Positions 7,626 through 15,243 of a stretch of DNA of 26,519 nucleotides are shown here, in pieces. Positions within the stretch are counted from its first letter, which is position 1. The number at the start of each line of letters is the position of its first letter. The position numbers and the translations under genes were made by a program. Source of the stretch: a virus; IMG/VR virus record IMGVR_UViG_3300035670_001099, positions 1 to 26,519 of that record. One strand, 5' to 3'. The notes under the pieces are model-generated. The model worked only from the letters and a program-made list of their open reading frames with translations, had not been told where the DNA came from and searched no databases.

Positions 7626-7962
7626 TTCCCGCACTGCTACCGCCACCGGCACTGGTTTTGACCTGCAAGGGTCGAACGATGCTGAAGGCGAAGCGATCGT
7701 TATCTTGGATTGCGAAGCTGGTAGCGGCACCACTCCTACCCTGAACGTCAAGCTTCAGGATTCGGCTGACAACTCGGCATGGGCTGACATCACCGGCAAG
7801 ACCTTCACCGAGGTCACCGACGCTGCTGCTGCCTTCTCCAAGATCAGCATCAACTGCAACGACGTGCGCCGTTATGTGCGTGCTGTCGGTACTCAAGCTG
7901 GCACCAACCCTGTGTTCGTGTACGGCGTCTCGCTGGTCTACAGCAAGAAGTACGGCAACTGA
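7573..7962 (+). CDS. Probable capsid decoration / shell protein
   Basis: A 129-aa beta-rich protein (TATGTGFDLQG, EAIVILDCEAG, TLNVKLQDSADNSAWADITG, DVRRYVRAVGTQAG, VFVYGVSLVYS). The pattern suggests a single jelly-roll or Ig-like domain. It lies directly behind the capsid gene, has its own good Shine-Dalgarno, and shows the same C-ending codon preference as the capsid gene, so high expression is likely. In lambda the abundant decoration protein gpD precedes the capsid gene; no gpD homologue is visible here, and this is the best candidate for that job. The assignment is from position, composition and expression signals. It shares a sequence pattern with the 107-aa protein at 8249. Confidence 0.6.
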   Translation: MIHNLGSKTYIASLLAADSRTATATGTGFDLQGSNDAEGEAIVILDCEAGSGTTPTLNVKLQDSADNSAWADITGKTFTEVTDAAAAFSKISINCNDVRRYVRAVGTQAGTNPVFVYGVSLVYSKKYGN

Positions 7963-7967
7963 TCCAG

Positions 7968-8249
7968 ATGGCTTTCCAGGATACGCTGGCATTTTTGAAC
8001 GTTGACGAGTTCGGGGTTTCCTGCACTCTTGGCGCTTCAACTTTTGTCGGCATCCTTGATTCGCCTGTGGAGGTGCTTGCGGGTGGCATGGCTTTGAGTC
8101 GGGAGTACTCGTTATTGGCGAAGACTTCTGACGTCAGCACTGCCGCCCGTGGCACTGCCATTACTGTTGATTCGGTCTCCTATACCGTCAGGGAGAATCG
8201 AGCACTTGATGACGGTTTATTTTCCGAGTTGTTGTTGAGCAAAGTCTGA
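7968..8249 (+). CDS. Head-tail joining protein (lambda gpFII-like)
   Basis: A 93-aa protein (lambda gpFII is 117). It starts with a short helix (AFQDTLAFLNVDEFGVSCTL), followed by a compact beta domain with a GILDSPVEV strand, a middle loop, and AITVDSVSYTVRENRALDDG before a final strand. This order (DEFG, then IFD/ILD plus a proline, then Y.V.E...DG) matches the gpFII/Phage_attach family as I know it. gpFII attaches to the connector and gives the docking site for the tail terminator. It lies between the shell genes and the gpU-like gene, as expected. ATG 7968 is 5 nt after the previous stop. Confidence 0.65.
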   Translation: MAFQDTLAFLNVDEFGVSCTLGASTFVGILDSPVEVLAGGMALSREYSLLAKTSDVSTAARGTAITVDSVSYTVRENRALDDGLFSELLLSKV

Positions 8250-8572
8250 TGGCACGTGTAATCGGTCTCAGTGGTGAGCTTTCTGACAACATTCATTCGT
8301 TTGGCACTGTCACTACGGTGAGCGCAACGGACTCCGTAGAAGTACAGGCCACCCTGTTTACATTTCAGCATGTCGTAACTGGCGGCAACGTGACATTCAA
8401 GGAGCAGGGAAGCCTTGATGGAACGAACTGGTACGACCTTGCTGATGCCAAGACGAAAGGCGCTGGGACATTTTGCGATCACTATGACGGGATCATGGCT
8501 CGTTACATTCGTTTGAACGTGACAGCAATTGATCCTGGTGAAACAATTACTACGACTATGGCCTGCACCTAA
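8249..8572 (+). CDS. Beta-rich virion protein, unknown
   Basis: A 107-aa protein starting at ATG 8249 in a TGATG overlap. It is almost wholly beta-type: DSVEVQATLFTFQHVVTGGN, TFKEQGSLDGTNWYDLADAK, MARYIRLNVTAIDPGETITT. The order 'strand - QxSxDxxxWxDL - RYhRhxV' recurs in the 129-aa protein at 7573 (KLQDSADNSAWADITG, RRYVRAVGTQAG), so the two may share a fold or origin. It has no lambda counterpart at this place. Possible roles are a second decoration protein, a collar or whisker protein, or a carbohydrate-binding head fibre. I do not assign one. Confidence 0.6.
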   Translation: MARVIGLSGELSDNIHSFGTVTTVSATDSVEVQATLFTFQHVVTGGNVTFKEQGSLDGTNWYDLADAKTKGAGTFCDHYDGIMARYIRLNVTAIDPGETITTTMACT

Positions 8573-8997
8573 TGGCTGACACGCGCCGCGAATTGATTTT
8601 GGCTCGCATCAAGAGCAATCTGGACACGATCACAGGTGCAACGGTCTACAGGAGCCGTGTGGAGCCTTTGGCGCGTGGTGAGGTACCTGCTGTCATTGTC
8701 GAGCCTGTCAACGATCAACCTATTGATACAAATTTCTACGACAAGCTGGACTGGTCAATGCGGGTCAGGATCACGACTTTAGTACGTGCCGCAGTGCCTG
8801 ACGATGAGTCGGATACCTACACCCAGCAAGTACATGCCAAGTTGATGGCTGATCAGACGGTGAACGGCTACGCCCTTGACTTGACACCTGATCGAACTGA
8901 CTTCAACCTGTATGAAGCTGATGTGCCGCTAGGTATTATCAGTCAGGACTTCATCGTCCGTTATCGTACAAGCAGGACTTCATTAACTAGCGCCTGA
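8572..8997 (+). CDS. Tail terminator (lambda gpU-like)
   Basis: A 141-aa protein (lambda gpU is 131). It opens with a helix (RRELILARIKSNLDTITGAT), then VYRSRVEPLARGEVPAVIVE, a beta segment WSMRVRITTLVRA, a helix with the S.TY.QQVHAKLMAD pattern and a final YEADVPLGIISQDFIVRYRT strand pair. The order 'E/D-R-P...PA..V......V.I.......D.ES......I...L' matches gpU and related terminators, which cap the finished tail tube and join it to the head. Its place between the FII-like gene and the tail tube agrees with the lambda order. Start is ATG 8572 in a TAATG overlap. Confidence 0.7.
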   Translation: MADTRRELILARIKSNLDTITGATVYRSRVEPLARGEVPAVIVEPVNDQPIDTNFYDKLDWSMRVRITTLVRAAVPDDESDTYTQQVHAKLMADQTVNGYALDLTPDRTDFNLYEADVPLGIISQDFIVRYRTSRTSLTSA

Positions 8998-9001
8998 CAT
9001 T

Positions 9002-9154
9002 ATGGCTAAGATTGAAAGGGAAGTTCCCAATCCCGGAGTGGGCGGCAGCTATTTGTTTGACCCCAAGACGGGAAAGCTTACACTGATCACAGAAACCGCC
9101 GCTCCTACCACCGATGGCACTGACACGGAAGAAGTTTCTGATCGCAAAGATTGA
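9002..9154 (+). CDS. Small protein before tail tube gene
   Basis: A 50-aa reading frame (MAKIEREVPNPGVGGSYLFD at its start, acidic end TDTEEVSDRKD). It begins 5 nt after the tail-terminator stop, fills the gap before the tail-tube gene and overlaps that gene by 41 nt in another frame. The GGSYLFDPKTGKLTLI segment reads as a natural beta hairpin, and small proteins of the type 'G.Y..D..TG....' are common just before tail-tube genes. Without it, 116 nt would be empty in an otherwise gapless operon. Function unknown. Confidence 0.6.
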   Translation: MAKIEREVPNPGVGGSYLFDPKTGKLTLITETAAPTTDGTDTEEVSDRKD

Positions 9155-10055
9155 GTCCACTTACGGGACCGATCCAAGTCCTGTCGGCGGTTCTGACGCG
9201 GTTCAGGTCACCAACCTTGAGGTGACTCCAATTGAATCTGACAATGTTCAAGCTGCTGCGTATCAAGGCTTCTTGGGCAACAGCACTCGCGGCACATTGG
9301 TTGCGAACAAGCGTGTCAGCGTCACTTTTGACATTGAGCTTGCTGGTTCGGGGACTGCTGGTACCGCGCCTGCGTTTGGTCCACTGCTGAAGTCTTGCGG
9401 GTTGAGTGAGGCGATTGTTTCGTCCACTTCGGTGACTTACGCACCGGTTTCGAGCAGCTTTAGTTCAGCAACGATCTACTGCTTCTACGACGGCACTCGT
9501 CACAAGATCACTGGTGCTCGAGGCACTGTCAGCTTCAACATGACTGCTGGTCAGTTCGCTGTTGCAAGTTTCAATTTCATTGGTATCTACAACGCACCTG
9601 ATGACACTGCCCTGTCGGGTTCGTTCACTGTGGCGAATCAGGCTGCTGCGATCGAAGTGAATGACACCAACGTGACAACTGCCACCTTCCACGGTGTGAC
9701 CAGCTCACGCATTGAGTCGTTCGATCTGGCATTGAACAACGAGCTGCTGTACAAGGAGACTGCTTCCAACAAGGAAGTGCTGATCACCAACCGCGCTCCG
9801 GGCGGCACTGCTGTGATTGAGGCTCCTGCAGTTGGTACCACTGACTTCTTTGCCAAGGCAGTTGCCTCTGCTACTGATAGCACCAGCATCGTGTTGGGGA
9901 GTACTGCTGGAAACATTGTCACTGTTAACGCAGCACAGACAGACATCACTGGTTGCAGCTACGCTGACACGAACGGCGTTATCGCTTTGTCGATGCCGTA
10001 CCTTGCCCTGCCTACCACGGCTGGCAACAATGAAATGTCACTTGTCTTCACCTGA
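9114..10055 (+). CDS. Major tail tube protein
   Basis: A 313-aa protein that stacks as rings to form the tube of a non-contractile tail (lambda gpV position). The N-terminus, MALTRKKFLIAKIESTYGTD followed by PSPVGGSDAVQV, is typical of the Phage_tube_2 type of tail-tube protein. It continues with beta segments such as VSVTFDIELAGSGTAG, KITGARGTVSFNMTAGQFAV and an ALNNELLYKE stretch. It is longer than a minimal tube protein, and the Ser/Thr-rich C-terminal part (from about 215) may form an outer domain. Codons resemble those of the capsid gene (C-ending Asn, Phe), consistent with high copy number. Start ATG 9114 lies inside the preceding small gene. Confidence 0.85.
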   Translation: MALTRKKFLIAKIESTYGTDPSPVGGSDAVQVTNLEVTPIESDNVQAAAYQGFLGNSTRGTLVANKRVSVTFDIELAGSGTAGTAPAFGPLLKSCGLSEAIVSSTSVTYAPVSSSFSSATIYCFYDGTRHKITGARGTVSFNMTAGQFAVASFNFIGIYNAPDDTALSGSFTVANQAAAIEVNDTNVTTATFHGVTSSRIESFDLALNNELLYKETASNKEVLITNRAPGGTAVIEAPAVGTTDFFAKAVASATDSTSIVLGSTAGNIVTVNAAQTDITGCSYADTNGVIALSMPYLALPTTAGNNEMSLVFT

Positions 10056-10060
10056 TCCTT

Positions 10061-10387
10061 ATGGCTTTCATTCTTAAGAAGACTGCTTCGTACAAATGGC
10101 CTGTGACAGTGGAAGTCCCTGTCGATGGTGGCAAATTTGAAAAGCAAACGTTCGATGCAGTCTTCAAGAAGATGAGTCGTTCTGCCTTCAATGATCTGAT
10201 TGACAAAGGCGATGATGTCTTGGTTGATGGGATCCTTGAAGGTTGGGACGGTGTCAAGGATGAAGAAGGCAAGGACATTGCATTCACGCAGAAGGCCAAG
10301 AAAGAGATCTGCGACGATCCCTATGTGATGCGTGCGTTGATTCAAGCGTATGCCGACAGCGTGACTGGAGCGCCAGCAAAAAACTAA
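10061..10387 (+). CDS. Tail assembly chaperone (lambda gpG-like)
   Basis: A 108-aa protein with a beta-rich N-terminus (ILKKTASYKWPVTVEVPVDG) and a helical, charged C-terminus (FKKMSRSAFNDLIDKGDDVL; ICDDPYVMRALIQAYADSV). This is the usual form of the first tail chaperone: it coats the tape measure and recruits tube protein. It lies between tail tube and tape measure as gpG does. Its last sense codons sit on a canonical slippery heptamer (10378-10384), so some ribosomes should continue into the next frame and make a gpGT-like 221-aa form. Start ATG 10061 follows the tube gene by 5 nt. Confidence 0.85.
   Translation: MAFILKKTASYKWPVTVEVPVDGGKFEKQTFDAVFKKMSRSAFNDLIDKGDDVLVDGILEGWDGVKDEEGKDIAFTQKAKKEICDDPYVMRALIQAYADSVTGAPAKN
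10378..10384 (+). promoter_or_regulatory. -1 ribosomal frameshift site A-AAA-AAC
   Basis: The heptamer A AAA AAC is in the correct phase: codons Lys107 (10379-10381) and Asn108 (10382-10384) are directly followed by the TAA stop at 10385. A -1 slip resumes at CTA 10384 and opens a 113-codon frame. The G/GT pair of lambda uses the same mechanism with GGGAAAG. Confidence 0.85.
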
Positions 10388-10725
10388 AAGTTGCCGCTGA
10401 GTATTGGGCGAAAGGCGGCGTTGTTGATGAACGTGAAACCGACCTGAAGGCTCTTGGTGCTAGCGAGGAACAGCTTGCCGCCTTAAGGTTGGAGAGTGTT
10501 GAGAAAGATTGCGAGGTGTGGGAGGAGAATTGGGATGTGCTGAATATGTTTATTCGTCTGTCAACGCAATGGCACACGAGCATGGCCGGATTGACGGGAT
10601 TGAACTACCAGAGTTTGGAATGGCTATGTAAGCTGTATGCAGTCAAGGATCCTGTGGCCATGTTTGAAGGCGTGCAGGTAATGGAGATGGCTGCCCTGTC
10701 CGTCTTGAACAAGAGGAAGAAATGA
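10384..10725 (+). CDS. Tail chaperone C-terminal extension (gpT-like, by frameshift)
   Basis: A 113-codon frame with no ATG or GTG in its first 35 codons, joined to the gpG-like protein by the -1 shift to give about 221 aa. The sequence after the junction (KLKVAAEYWAKGGVVDERET) runs into a helical region with WEENWDVLNMFIRLSTQW and AGLTGLNYQSLEWLCK, the W..W..F..L.TQW...G..GL.Y pattern of the DUF1799 family known as the downstream tail-chaperone part. The T part is thought to contact tube subunits while G binds the tape measure. A TTG at 10489 could start a shorter frame, but it would cut away clearly coding sequence. The stop overlaps the tape-measure start (ATGA). Confidence 0.82.
   Translation, partial: LKVAAEYWAKGGVVDERETDLKALGASEEQLAALRLESVEKDCEVWEENWDVLNMFIRLSTQWHTSMAGLTGLNYQSLEWLCKLYAVKDPVAMFEGVQVMEMAALSVLNKRKK
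10393..10419 (+). promoter_or_regulatory. Stem-loop downstream of slippery site
   Basis: GCCGC (10393-10397) can pair with GCGGC (10415-10419), with a G-U pair on each side (10392/10420 and 10398/10414). The spacer from the heptamer is 8 nt, in the usual range for a frameshift-stimulating structure. The loop is long (about 15 nt), so a pseudoknot is possible but I have not identified one. Confidence 0.5.
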
Positions 10726-13232
10726 GCCAGGTTACTGAACTGCTGGTACGCATCAAGGAGCAGGGCGGTGAGCAGCTCACGAGGCTTCAGGGCACCCTGA
10801 AAAACCTGGCGCAACAGACGGCTGCAACAAATATCAACTTCAGGGAAGCATCAAACGAGCTGCGCAAGATACAACAAAACTCCACAAATAGCATTAACAA
10901 CCTAAAAGGTTATGCAAATGCATGGCGCGAGATTGCGAACAGCGTTCAGCTTGGTAGTACTGAATTCAAGCAAGCCACTGCTGAAGCGGCAAAACTTGAT
11001 GCGCAACTGAGGAAAGTGCAGCCTGGTGGCCGTGGACGTCTTGCAGGCGCTGCGCAGATTGCGGGCACAATTGCCGGTGCTGGTGTCTTTGGAGGCCTTG
11101 AGGGCGGTGCTGGTGCGGCTATTGGTGGAATTGTTGGTGGCGTCCCCGGCTCAATCGTTGGTGGGGCAATTGGTGCACAGGTTGGACAGATACGTCAAGG
11201 ATTAGGAGCCACTGCAACGTATGCCGCTGACCTGTCAAAACAACAACAAGCCTTAAGACTTGTCACAAAAAATGCAGGCGAATACCAACGCGCTCTTGGA
11301 TTCATTGATAAAACAAGCCGAAGCCTTGCGATCCCGCAGGACATCCTGACTCGTCAATTTACTCAGTTGACGGCATCTGTTAAAGGTGCTGGTGGTAATG
11401 TTCGTGATGCGGAGAAAGCATTCATTGGTATCGCCTCCGGTATTAGAGGTACTGGCGGAAGCCTCGAGCAGCTTGACTCTGCATTGACGGCAACCTCTCA
11501 GGTATTCAGCAAAGGCAAGGTTAGCGCTGAAGAATTAAGGCAACAGATTGGTGAGCGGCTGCCTGGTGCTTTTAGTTTGTTTGCTGAATCAATCGGCATG
11601 ACACCTCAGGAGCTTGATAAAGCACTTGAAAAAGGTCAGGTAAGCCTTCTCGATTTCCAAAAGTTTACTGAAAAGTTATTTGCCACATATGGTGAAAATG
11701 CAAAAATTATTGCTGATGGACCTGACGCAGCCGGTGATCGCCTTAAAACATCATTGGCTCGATTGCAACAAAGTGTCGGCACATTACTGAAGCCTATCGG
11801 CGCATTTTTTCAAACAATTTTTGCCGCTATTGTTAATGCTATTGATGCGGCCACGAAAAAATTAAATCAATTTCTCGGCCTCGGCAAAGATCGTGCACAA
11901 CAAATCACTGAACTCAATAGCAAAATAACAATCCTTGATCAACAGTTGGCTGGATACTATCGCTTGCGTGACTCCGGTGAAGGTCGTGGCTTCCAAGAGC
12001 GTCTGATCAAAAACTTAGAAGCACGTCGCATTCAATTGACAGCGGAACGTGATGCCTTGAAGGCTGCTGAGGCTGCAGTCAGTGCTGGTCAAGCTGAACC
12101 CCCATCAAGGCTTCCTGGCATTTCTCCAGAAACAGCAAAAGAAAGGAAAAGCAAAGCCGATCGAGAGCAAGAAAAAATTCTTCGTGATTACAATCGCGGA
12201 CTTGAACGCGGCGCAGATCTTGCAGAGAAATTACGTCGCATGATTCGTGACGTAAATCTAGAGACGGCTGGGATTGGGGAAACAGCGGAACAAGCAATTG
12301 AGCGCAAATTTCTCGAGGCATTAAATGAAATCAATGACAAGGGAAAGGATCTCAATAAAACAATTAAAGAATTGCGTCAGCTAACTGGCGGTCGTGTAAT
12401 GTTTGAGGGATTAGTCAATGCAGATAGAAGCGGTCTTGCCCAGCAGTATTTGAGAGCCTTAGGTGCTAGGGCGGAGCGACAGCGAAACGAAGCGCTGGGT
12501 CAACTTAGCTTTGAAGAAGCTTTGTCAAAGGCACAGTTTGGCTTTACAGAAACAACAGCTTTTGATGCTGGAGTTCAGAATTATTTAAATGGCATTGGCC
12601 GCGTTGATGAAGCGCTCACCTCTTTGGCAGAAAAAGGATTTAAAGGCGTCGAGGACTCAATGGTCCAACTTGCAACAACTGGCACTTTGAACTTCAGGCA
12701 ATTTGCAGCGTCAATCTTGGCCGATACAGCCAGGATGATTATTCAACAATTAGTGCTCAAATCGATTATGCAAGCACTTGGGTTCGGCGGCGGTCTTTTC
12801 AAAGATGGATTCTTAGGAACTAAAGGTCTAGTGAATGTTTCCGGCATGCCATCTGCGGCTAATTTTGGACTGGGTTCTTTGCCAACTGGTGGATCCAATT
12901 TCTTCACTGGCTTTGCGATGGGCGGCATCATGACTCCTTATGGGCCGATGCAGCTCAAGAAGTACGCCAATGGTGGTATTGCCAACTCACCTCAGCTTGC
13001 CGTGTTCGGAGAAGGTGCACGCTCTGAGGCGTATGTGCCGCTACCTGACGGACGTTCAATCCCAGTTACGATGAGGGGCGGCGGGAATGCAACTGTTGTC
13101 GTGAACGTTGACGCTACCGGCTCTAAAGTCCAAGGCGACAATAGTGATGCAAACGCCTTGGGTCGTGTTGTGGGTGCCGCAGTGCAGCAAGAATTGATCA
13201 GGCAAAAGCGTCCTGGAGGCCTGCTCGCATAA
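10722..13232 (+). CDS. Tape measure protein (lambda gpH position)
   Basis: An 836-aa protein (lambda gpH 853) that sets tail length and is passed to the cell with the DNA. Residues 1-105 are a coiled-coil-like helix region. About 108-165 is a Gly/Ala-rich hydrophobic stretch (AGTIAGAGVFGGLEGG) that could cross a membrane. About 170-385 is the conserved tape-measure domain with KGKVSAEELRQQIGERLPGA. About 370-400 is a second hydrophobic segment (IGAFFQTIFAAIVNAI). Long charged helices follow, then a Gly-rich C-terminal region with QLAVFGEGARSEAYVPLPDG, usual for this family. At about 0.15 nm per residue the tail would be near 125 nm. The middle part (about 11230-12750) is richer in A/T codons than its neighbours. 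AGAGGA at 10712-10717 precedes ATG 10722. Confidence 0.95.
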   Translation: MSQVTELLVRIKEQGGEQLTRLQGTLKNLAQQTAATNINFREASNELRKIQQNSTNSINNLKGYANAWREIANSVQLGSTEFKQATAEAAKLDAQLRKVQPGGRGRLAGAAQIAGTIAGAGVFGGLEGGAGAAIGGIVGGVPGSIVGGAIGAQVGQIRQGLGATATYAADLSKQQQALRLVTKNAGEYQRALGFIDKTSRSLAIPQDILTRQFTQLTASVKGAGGNVRDAEKAFIGIASGIRGTGGSLEQLDSALTATSQVFSKGKVSAEELRQQIGERLPGAFSLFAESIGMTPQELDKALEKGQVSLLDFQKFTEKLFATYGENAKIIADGPDAAGDRLKTSLARLQQSVGTLLKPIGAFFQTIFAAIVNAIDAATKKLNQFLGLGKDRAQQITELNSKITILDQQLAGYYRLRDSGEGRGFQERLIKNLEARRIQLTAERDALKAAEAAVSAGQAEPPSRLPGISPETAKERKSKADREQEKILRDYNRGLERGADLAEKLRRMIRDVNLETAGIGETAEQAIERKFLEALNEINDKGKDLNKTIKELRQLTGGRVMFEGLVNADRSGLAQQYLRALGARAERQRNEALGQLSFEEALSKAQFGFTETTAFDAGVQNYLNGIGRVDEALTSLAEKGFKGVEDSMVQLATTGTLNFRQFAASILADTARMIIQQLVLKSIMQALGFGGGLFKDGFLGTKGLVNVSGMPSAANFGLGSLPTGGSNFFTGFAMGGIMTPYGPMQLKKYANGGIANSPQLAVFGEGARSEAYVPLPDGRSIPVTMRGGGNATVVVNVDATGSKVQGDNSDANALGRVVGAAVQQELIRQKRPGGLLA

Positions 13233-13603
13233 TGGCCACTTTTAACGACGCAACAGTTGGCACAAGCAGCGGCGGCACAACGCCTGATTTCAGCCTGATC
13301 AAAAAAAGCGAACCCAAGATTCGCACCGTCAAGTTTGGTGACGGATACGAACAGCGCTTGCGTTATGGGTTGAATCAAAACCCGAAGGTGTGGGATCTGA
13401 CCTGGACAGCAAAGAGCAATGCTGATGCTGATGCGATTGAGGCATTTTTTGATGCACGCGCAAATGATGGCGGCTCGTTTGACTGGACACCGCCCGCTGG
13501 TGGGGCTGCTGGTAAATATGTGTGCTTGACCTGGAGTCGCGAGCTTCAGTACACAAATATCAACATCATCACCGCAACATTCACTCAAGTGTTTGAACCA
13601 TGA
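13232..13603 (+). CDS. Minor tail protein M
   Basis: A 123-aa tail-tip protein (lambda gpM 109) that forms the ring between tape-measure end and gpL. Family signs are KIRTVKFGDGYEQRLRYGLN (about 30-49), the PKVWDLTWTAKS strand, ADAIEAFFDARA and GGSFDWTPPAG; 'FGDGYEQR..G.N' and 'F.W.PP' are the hallmarks of the gpM family. A GGAGG lies at 13215-13219 upstream of ATG 13232, which itself overlaps the tape-measure stop (TAATG). The stop overlaps the gpL start (ATGA). Confidence 0.92.
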   Translation: MATFNDATVGTSSGGTTPDFSLIKKSEPKIRTVKFGDGYEQRLRYGLNQNPKVWDLTWTAKSNADADAIEAFFDARANDGGSFDWTPPAGGAAGKYVCLTWSRELQYTNINIITATFTQVFEP

Positions 13604-15243
13604 GCGGCGAACTATTCCGGGAGCTAATCAGTTCAAACCCTGCGGCGATCATCGAGCTGTTTGAGCTTGAGCTGGTCCAGAAGATCCACGGCAGCAACAC
13701 GGTCTATCGGTTTCACAATGGTGTCAATGGCACGCTGACCAAAGGCGATGTCTATTGGGGCGGCAATAATTACATGGCCTTCCCGATCGAGGTGGGCGGG
13801 TTTGAGTACAGCGGCAACGGGCAACTGCCACGACCGAAGGTCAGGGTCTCCAACCTGTTCGGGTCGATCTCGTTGATCCTGCTGGATGTCAACGCCTACA
13901 CAGTGGGCAACGACCTGACCGGGGCGAAGTTTACGCGGATCCGCACGCTGAGCCGGTTCCTTGATGCCAATAACTTTGAGGGTGGCGCCAATCCATACGG
14001 CACACCAGACCCAACCGCTGAGATGCCGCGTGAGGTTTATTACGTTGATCGTAAGGTCACCGAGACGCGTGACTTCGTTGAGTTCGAGCTGACGGCTGCG
14101 TTTGACCTAGCTGGTGTGCGTGCCCCGAAACGCATTGCGCTGGCCACTGCCTGCCCGTGGGAGTATCGCGGTTCTGAGTGCGGCTACACCGGGACTAACT
14201 ACTTCGACGAGAACGACAACGCACTGGCGACAAGCCCTGCGACCAACTTCGCGGCTGGCACTGCAACCTTGAGCGCTGGCAGCAGTTTGTTCGTGGGTCA
14301 ATCGCTTACATCTGCAAATGCTTGGTTCAGGACCACGCTGCAGGCTGATTCGAACCTGGTCACTTATGCCAAGGACAACCCGAGCGCTAATGCACGGTGG
14401 GCACTCAATACGGTCGGCTCTGATGCTTACCGCCTTGTGATGCAGACCGATGGCAACCTGGTCCTGCTGCGCAGCAATGGCTCGGTCATCTGGGCCACGA
14501 ATACGGCGCTGCTAGGTACGCCGACGGCTGTCAGACACATGGACTGGCGACTTGAGAGCACGGTCAACACCGGCCGTGCAGGCGCGTTTTTCCATGAAGT
14601 GCTCGGCAGCGCTGACACCTATGCAGGGCAGTCGCGCACGGCGACGAAGCTGTTCACCGTTGGCACCAAGACCATTACGTTGAGCTACACGGCCACATCT
14701 TATGAGCTGCCGCAAAACTACAAGGACGCTTTCACTGCGTTAGGCCGGACCGTCAACTATGCATGGACGCAGGGCGCACCAACCATCAACGATGACTATG
14801 GCGATCCCAACCTGAAGCCCATGGCCAAGGCAACCGTCAGCGCATCGACGGGCATGTGGCGGGTGAATGAATACTTCAACGCGCAGGCGACTGTCAGCAG
14901 CAACAACCCATGGCGCAACGGTGACCCTGTCGTCAACCCCGGCACCTTGGGCACCTTCACCAGCGTTGCAGCGGTCTATTACCTGCGGACTGCTAGCGGC
15001 TATTCAACCAACTACCTGACGCAGCAGAACGACGCCAACCTAGTGCTGTATCACGGCGGCACTACGACCCCGCTATGGGCTTCTGGTTACAGCACCGCCA
15101 TTGAGCCACGGATTATCACCGGCACCGTTGACGCGTTGAATGATGTCTGCGGTAAGCGGCTAAGCAGTTGCCGCAAAAGATTTGGCGAGAATGCACAGCT
15201 ACCGTTCGGTGGGTTCCCGGGCGTTGGAGGGTTCTACGGATGA
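13600..15243 (+). CDS. Minor tail protein L with inserted bulb-type lectin
   Basis: A 547-aa form of the 232-aa tail-tip protein gpL. Residues 1-205 follow the family: N-terminal [55 protein letters not shown] and [14 protein letters not shown]. The last 35 residues ([29 protein letters not shown]) also match. Cys185, Cys194, Cys517 and Cys524 are the expected Fe-S ligands. Between Cys194 and Cys517 lies about 290 aa absent from lambda gpL, with motifs QADSNLVTY (248-256), QTDGNLVLL (282-290) and QNDANLVLY (476-484). These match the mannose-binding QxDxNxVxY signature of GNA/B-lectin domains, together with the WATNT and WASGY turns. The inserted lectin probably projects from the tail tip and binds host surface sugar. 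Residues about 300-455 are of unknown type. Confidence 0.9.
   Translation: MSGELFRELISSNPAAIIELFELELVQKIHGSNTVYRFHNGVNGTLTKGDVYWGGNNYMAFPIEVGGFEYSGNGQLPRPKVRVSNLFGSISLILLDVNAYTVGNDLTGAKFTRIRTLSRFLDANNFEGGANPYGTPDPTAEMPREVYYVDRKVTETRDFVEFELTAAFDLAGVRAPKRIALATACPWEYRGSECGYTGTNYFDENDNALATSPATNFAAGTATLSAGSSLFVGQSLTSANAWFRTTLQADSNLVTYAKDNPSANARWALNTVGSDAYRLVMQTDGNLVLLRSNGSVIWATNTALLGTPTAVRHMDWRLESTVNTGRAGAFFHEVLGSADTYAGQSRTATKLFTVGTKTITLSYTATSYELPQNYKDAFTALGRTVNYAWTQGAPTINDDYGDPNLKPMAKATVSASTGMWRVNEYFNAQATVSSNNPWRNGDPVVNPGTLGTFTSVAAVYYLRTASGYSTNYLTQQNDANLVLYHGGTTTPLWASGYSTAIEPRIITGTVDALNDVCGKRLSSCRKRFGENAQLPFGGFPGVGGFYG
14236..15114 (+). other. Lectin-bearing insertion within gpL
   Basis: Approximate bounds (residues 213-505) of the stretch that separates the two halves of the gpL C-terminal cysteine domain. 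Two lectin-like repeats lie at its start (232-300) and a third near its end (460-500). The roughly 155 residues between them ([10 protein letters not shown] to the [10 protein letters not shown] region) match nothing I know, so the insert looks nested: one domain placed within the lectin or a second placed beside it. Its reading frame is intact. Confidence 0.65.

Noticed and set aside
10489-10725. Separate TTG-started 78-aa gene after the gpG-like gene
   Set aside because: The frame is coding further upstream without a start, and the slippery heptamer accounts for its expression.
15168-15239. Upstream extension of gpK
   Set aside because: It would overlap the conserved end of gpL by 76 nt and has no family sequence; the ATGATGA overlap start at 15240 is better.
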